Positions 60,215 to 64,000 of a DNA stretch of 64,000 nucleotides are shown here, one piece after another. Origin of the DNA: Lojkania enalia (taxonomy: Eukaryota > Ascomycota > Dothideomycetes > Pleosporales); the NCBI GenBank assembly GCA_010094045.1, contig ML986679.1, forward strand, positions 86,906 through 150,905. Reading direction: 5' to 3'. A program made the translations under genes and the position numbers. The notes under the pieces were generated by a model. That model made no database searches. It was given only the letters and a program-made list of their open reading frames with translations, and was not told the origin of the DNA. Every line of letters starts with the position of its first letter. Positions within the stretch are counted from its first letter, which is position 1.

Positions 60215-60431
60215 TGTTACGGAATCGGCTTCTACCCGATCCTGTGCCACCTCGCCTATTACGCATAGACCCGAACCTCTAATATATATATATACGACCT
60301 GATATCTGTCTTCTTTCTCTCTTAATCTAGACATCTTGAACTATTATAGCAGCAGTACGTTGGTCATCTATATAGCTCAATCTGATACTCGTTTATCTAG
60401 CGTTAACAATCCGATATATATCGCTGTAACA
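60215..60431 (+). repeat. TRIM 3' LTR
   Basis: 217 bp starting TGTTACGGAATCGG and ending GCTGTAACA. It has perfect TG...CA ends and comparatively little mutation. Confidence 0.93.
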
Positions 60432-60436
60432 GCTTT

Positions 60437-62122
60437 ATAGAATTGTCTAATAAATTCTTTTCTAACTTTAGCTAGTATATAGATTCGATCGTAGACGTAT
60501 AATAGTCTATCTACCTATTCTAGTTCTTATTCTTAGAGTTTTCTAAGTATTCTATCTATTATTAATCTAATTAGTATTATCTAACTTACTTCTTTAGTAA
60601 TAGTTATTACTATAAGTCTTAGGTAATTATATACTATACTTCTATCTTATTACTTTCTTAGTAATATAGCTGTAGTTCCTTTCTCTTACTTATATCCTAA
60701 TAGTCTACTTAATATATCTACTCTTTAGTTTTATTTTCTACTAATATAGATAATCTTAAAGTTAAATATAGCTAGTTCTTATAACTATCTAACCTACCTA
60801 GGGGTAAGAGTTTTAGTAGTAAGGAAGGTAGTAAGGTTTTTATAGTTATAATAGACTTCGATTTACTATTTTACTCCTTATAAGTATACACGCCATTCTT
60901 TAAAATATACTATAATAGCTAGAAGTTCTTAGTTATATATATTATAATTTATCTCTACTAGTATAAGTTTTTATAAATAATATACTACTAGATATTATTT
61001 TCTATTATAGATTTATATAAGGATTCTAGCTATTCTTATCTCTAATACATCGGTTTCTATAAGAGCTTTCTTTTCTAGGTTGTGGAGTTTCAGTACTAGT
61101 TCTTATTAGAATTATTTCTTAACTTCTTAGAAGGCTTTTTCTTATTTATTTCCCTATATAAAAGTAATATCTTTTCTTAATAGTTGAGTTAAGGGTATAG
61201 TTATATTACTCTAATTATCTATAAAGGTTTAGTAGAAGTTATAAAATCCTATAAAAGATTAGATATCTTTAACTAACTTTAAAGTTAGCTAGTCTCTAAT
61301 TACTACTAATTTATTTAGGTCTATTTATAATTAGCCTAATTTAATAATAAATTCTAAGTAGTCTATTCACGTAGTATAGAATTCGTATTTTCTTATCTTA
61401 AGGTATAATTTTATTATTTATAGTATACGCAGTACTTGTTTAATATATTTATTATCTTCTTACTTTATTTTTAAATATACAAAAACGTCGTCTAAATATA
61501 CTGTATAGAATTGTTTAAAGTAGGGTCTTAGTACCTTATTAATTTGTTTTTAAAAAGTAGCTGGTATATTAGTAAGTCTAAATAATATAACTAGATATTT
61601 AAAGAGTCTCTTTTTTATCCTAAATACTATTTTCTATTTATCTTCTTTTTTAATATAGATTTAGTAGTATATATTTTAGATATCTAATTTTATAAAGATA
61701 GTAGCTTCTCTTAATTAGTCTTTTAAGTTATAGATAAGTAGTAAAGAGCATCGATCCTTAATTATAATATTATTAAGAGTACGATAATCGATATATATTT
61801 ATAGATCTATTATTCCTTTCTTATCTATAAAGAGTATAGGGTATATTACTAGTAAGCTTAACTCTTAGATTATTTCTTTCTTCAGATACTTATCTATATA
61901 TTATTCTAGAACCTCTACTTCTCTTAGTATTAAACTATATATTAGTCTATATCTAAGTTCCTTTTTTAGTTATAGTTTAATTTTATAGTCGTGTTTTCTA
62001 TATTTAGGTAGGTATTAGGGTAGTTTTTAAAGTTATTTTATTAAGTATTAGTATTTCTTAGATATACTATATAATACGTTTTCTATTAAGAATAATTCTT
62101 TTACTACTTCTTTTACTATTAT
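60437..62122 (-). pseudogene. Gypsy-C reverse transcriptase and RNase H relic
   Basis: Minus strand, reading from 62100 downward. A Gln-rich, Leu-rich approach (KKEIIQELS), YIDYRTLNN near 61780 and YLDDVFVYL near 61475 (both catalytic Asp intact) mark the RT. An IGFYNFY block is near 61230. RNase H follows (IETDVLEI near 61050; FLTTKTLTPR near 60810; FNFKIIYI and VDILSRLLGY near 60740-60700). The spacer RKEFIRQFYKA ends at the TRIM insertion at 60432. Frequent TAG/TAA codons. Confidence 0.87.
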
Positions 62123-62401
62123 TATAATGGCGTAGGTAAGATAATAGGTCTAAATGCGGTACGAATCTACTTAGAGGTATATAGGAGTATATAGAGGTTT
62201 AGGGACCTAGGAATTCTATTAACACCTATAGGCCTTATACGAAAGGATATAGAAGAACTATTAAGCTACTTATAAGGGAGTATGCAACTATATACGGAAG
62301 GGAAAAGGGGTAGAACTAGGGGTAGAATAAGATAAGCGAAAAGCTTTAGGATAAGGTTATATATAAAGCTTTTCGTAGAACGATTTCTTTATATTATTAT
62401 A
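62123..62401 (-). repeat. Gypsy-B(b) 3' LTR
   Basis: 279 bp, TATAATGGCG...TTATTATA, followed by CTACCCCCCTCC, the complement of the purine tract. Confidence 0.92.
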
Positions 62402-63579
62402 CTACCCCCCTCCTTATAGGCTAATAGTCCCTATCTATACTAGTTCGGGAGAGAATCGAGGCTATTATAGATAGGTTCTAGTATAAAGAAATTTCTTTAA
62501 GGAGGTATTTACCGGTAAGAGCTAATACGCGTAGTTACTTATAGAGATACGTTTATTAACGTAATATTAAGTAAGGTTTTTATAGTAAGTATAATTAACC
62601 TATATATTAGCTGGTAACTACTATTATAACAGTTTATTAATATTACAATTTCGTCGCGTATAGTAATAAGCGTTTACCAGCCTTAGTATATTACTAGGTT
62701 ACTATTAACTAAGCTCCCTTAACTAAATAATAACTTCTACTCTATATATATTATTGCGCGTTTCTAGTACTATTAATTATTAAAGTATTACTAACATCTT
62801 ATAGAAAAAATTAATTAATATACTACTCTACCCGCCTTTTAGAACCTTTTTAGAGGTCTTCTAGATTATCTACCTTTAGGCTATACACGCGCTCGCCCGC
62901 GGGCGGTATATAATATTTATCTTTCAGTCCCTAAGATTAAAAAAATGCGAGTATTATACCTTATAAAATAAAAAGTAAAACCCTGTATGAATCGTATCTA
63001 ATACTAGTAGAGTATTTACTACTAACATACTTATAAATCCCCTCCTACTATAAAGAGGAGTTTCTAGTCCTCTAGGGCTATCTTAAACTATAGGCGGCAG
63101 CCTAATACACAGTGGATAAGAAGGATAAAAAAGTAGTCTTTAAGGCTATTTTAGAGTCTACTTACAGTCTAGCGCTTATAGCCTAGATTATAAGAAGTTA
63201 AGAAGATAGTCTTCTTACAGCTAGTATCTAGATAGCTTTATTCTACTAAGGTACTAAGTTACTCTATTAGGTTTTAGCCCTAGAGACTTTAGTATCTAGC
63301 TTTTAGGCTAATATCGCGGCGCTCTTAGGCGGCTAAGAATAAGATAGAGGAGGTTTAAGAGGAGTCTAGAGGGAAGAAAGGGGAAGGAGGGTAGAAAAGA
63401 AGAGAATTAGGGAGATATCTAACAGCCTGCTATTAGATCCTCTAGATTTTATAGAGGAGTAATTTCGGGCCTATACTTTAGTTTTTAAAATCTACTACTT
63501 AACTTTTATATATTATTATCTACTAGATAATCTATATTCTCTATATTATTCTTATATACCTTAATCTATTTGGTTAGAG

Positions 63580-64000
63580 TTTTTAGAGGTTCTAGCTAAT
63601 TTAGATACTTATTATAAAAAGCTTTTAGCTTATAAGGCGAACCTATAAAATTTAAGACTTTATATTAGATCGGGTTAGGATTGTATTCTACCTATTTTAC
63701 ACGGTATTTAAGGGTCTTATAATACAGCTTACTAGCCAGTATTTCCTTAACCTCCTACTCTTCTACCCCCTTAATAGCGATAGCGGGTGGTTTTAGAGCT
63801 TCTTACCCTAGTAGAGGGTCCTAGAGGTTCTTATACAGCAGGTTTAGTACGAAGATATTATATATTCTCGACTTTAGGGGTAGCTGTAGATAGTATAAGT
63901 TTCTAACCTATTCTAGTACTTTAAAAGGGCCCTTCTATTAATCGGATAGTTTTCGGCTCAGTCTCTAGACCGTAAGATTCTTAGTATTTAGGTAGACTAT
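63580..64000 (-). pseudogene. Gypsy-B(b) chromodomain and integrase end
   Basis: The minus strand corresponds to 36010-36430 of Gypsy-B(a), with the same KYRVK-like chromodomain stretch near 63690. It is somewhat less mutated in places (for example the region near 63780-63840). Confidence 0.75.

Larger units (their letters stand above)
50190..60431 (+). mobile_element. TRIM: small non-autonomous LTR retrotransposon in Gypsy-C, with nested hAT and Copia-B(c)
   Basis: Two LTRs of 217 bp: the left is split by the hAT (50190-50225 plus 59065-59245), the right is 60215-60431. The target duplication GCTTT lies outside (50185-50189 and 60432-60436). Without the nested elements it is only 1403 bp, with a 969-bp interior (59246-60214). 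The interior has no gag or pol motif in any frame I read; it consists of a tandem repeat array and unique sequence ending in the purine tract GAAGGGGGGTAC. That makes it a terminal-repeat retrotransposon in miniature, dependent on enzymes of another element. Orientation (plus) follows the purine tract. I found no clear primer-binding site. The right LTR is close to unmutated, while the left is RIP-mutated. Confidence 0.85.
29995..62122 (-). mobile_element. Gypsy-C: Ty3/Gypsy element, minus strand, split by Gypsy-B(a) and the TRIM
   Basis: Own sequence is in three pieces: 29995-30692, 48636-50189 and 60432-62122. Its right part is cut by Gypsy-B(b) and the window edge. Read on the minus strand: RT and RNase H (62120-60440), integrase (joining 60432 to 50184, then to about 49200), a 3' region with a purine tract, and a 3' LTR (30433-29995). 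Joining the RNase H-integrase spacer across the TRIM, keeping one GCTTT, restores one frame (QFYKAPIYRY then a stop then GIEKI). The left target duplication would be TAAAA (29990-29994). Gag and the 5' LTR are not in the window. Confidence 0.8.
62123..64000 (-). mobile_element. Gypsy-B(b): second Gypsy-B element, inverted, cut by the right edge
   Basis: A 3' LTR (62123-62401, 279 bp), then, on the minus strand going right, the purine tract, the 3' untranslated region (to about 63003), the post-chromodomain region (63004-63545), and the chromodomain and integrase C-terminus (about 63600-64000). The order mirrors Gypsy-B(a) 36010-48635 without its Copia insertion. So the site where Copia-A(b) landed in copy (a) is empty here (63003/63004). 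It sits in the Gypsy-C RT region. The left target duplication would be ATTAT (62118-62122). Confidence 0.9.

Noticed and set aside
1..64000. tRNA or rRNA genes
   Set aside because: I looked for cloverleaf and conserved rRNA stretches by eye and saw none. The tRNA-like stretches are retrotransposon primer-binding sites.

Overview
The window looks like a piece of a filamentous ascomycete (Pezizomycotina) chromosome with two kinds of DNA. A short island of ordinary base composition (about 8.8-18.2 kb) lies between long AT-rich blocks (1-8.8 kb and 18.2-64 kb). In the AT-rich blocks CpA/TpG is strikingly scarce, TpA is in excess and CpG survives. Wherever two copies of a repeat can be compared, most differences are C-to-T or G-to-A. 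That is the signature of repeat-induced point mutation (RIP). It explains why 46 kb of recognisable transposon code holds almost no open frames: ATG becomes ATA, and CAA, CAG and TGG become stops. The fungal assignment rests on this signature, on short introns with CTAAC branch points, and on the transposon families present (Fot1/pogo, Tad-like LINE, chromodomain Gypsy, Copia primed by a half tRNA). No species is claimed.

Left block (1-8.8 kb): a chromodomain Gypsy element (Gypsy-A, cut by the left edge) carries a Fot1/pogo element in its integrase. It is followed by a solo LTR of a second Gypsy family (Gypsy-B) and by unassigned decayed sequence. Island (8.8-18.2 kb): a 5'-truncated Tad-like LINE with its poly(A) end, a fragment of a nucleoside 2-deoxyribosyltransferase-like gene, a low-complexity gene relic, a full-length sirtuin pseudogene with four TAG stops, and a two-exon membrane-protein pseudogene. 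I found no convincing intact host gene.

Right block (18.2-64 kb): this can be read as layers, because nearly every element has matching target-site duplications (TSDs). A tandem duplication of about 2.47 kb (17064-19539 and 19540-27126) carries the membrane-protein gene and the first part of a Copia-A LTR; its second copy is split by Copia-B(a). Copia-A(a), from 27020, is interrupted by Gypsy-C (minus strand, 29995 to beyond 62122). Gypsy-C holds Gypsy-B(a) (30693-48635), which holds Copia-A(b) (37014-47778), which holds Copia-B(b) (41959-47067). Gypsy-C also holds a small non-autonomous LTR element (TRIM, 50190-60431). The TRIM LTR holds a hAT-like transposon (50226-59056), which holds Copia-B(c) (52777-57885). 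A second Gypsy-B, inverted, starts at 62123 and leaves the window. Removing the inner elements rejoins interrupted reading frames, so the order of insertion is readable. Family names here are local labels, not database names.
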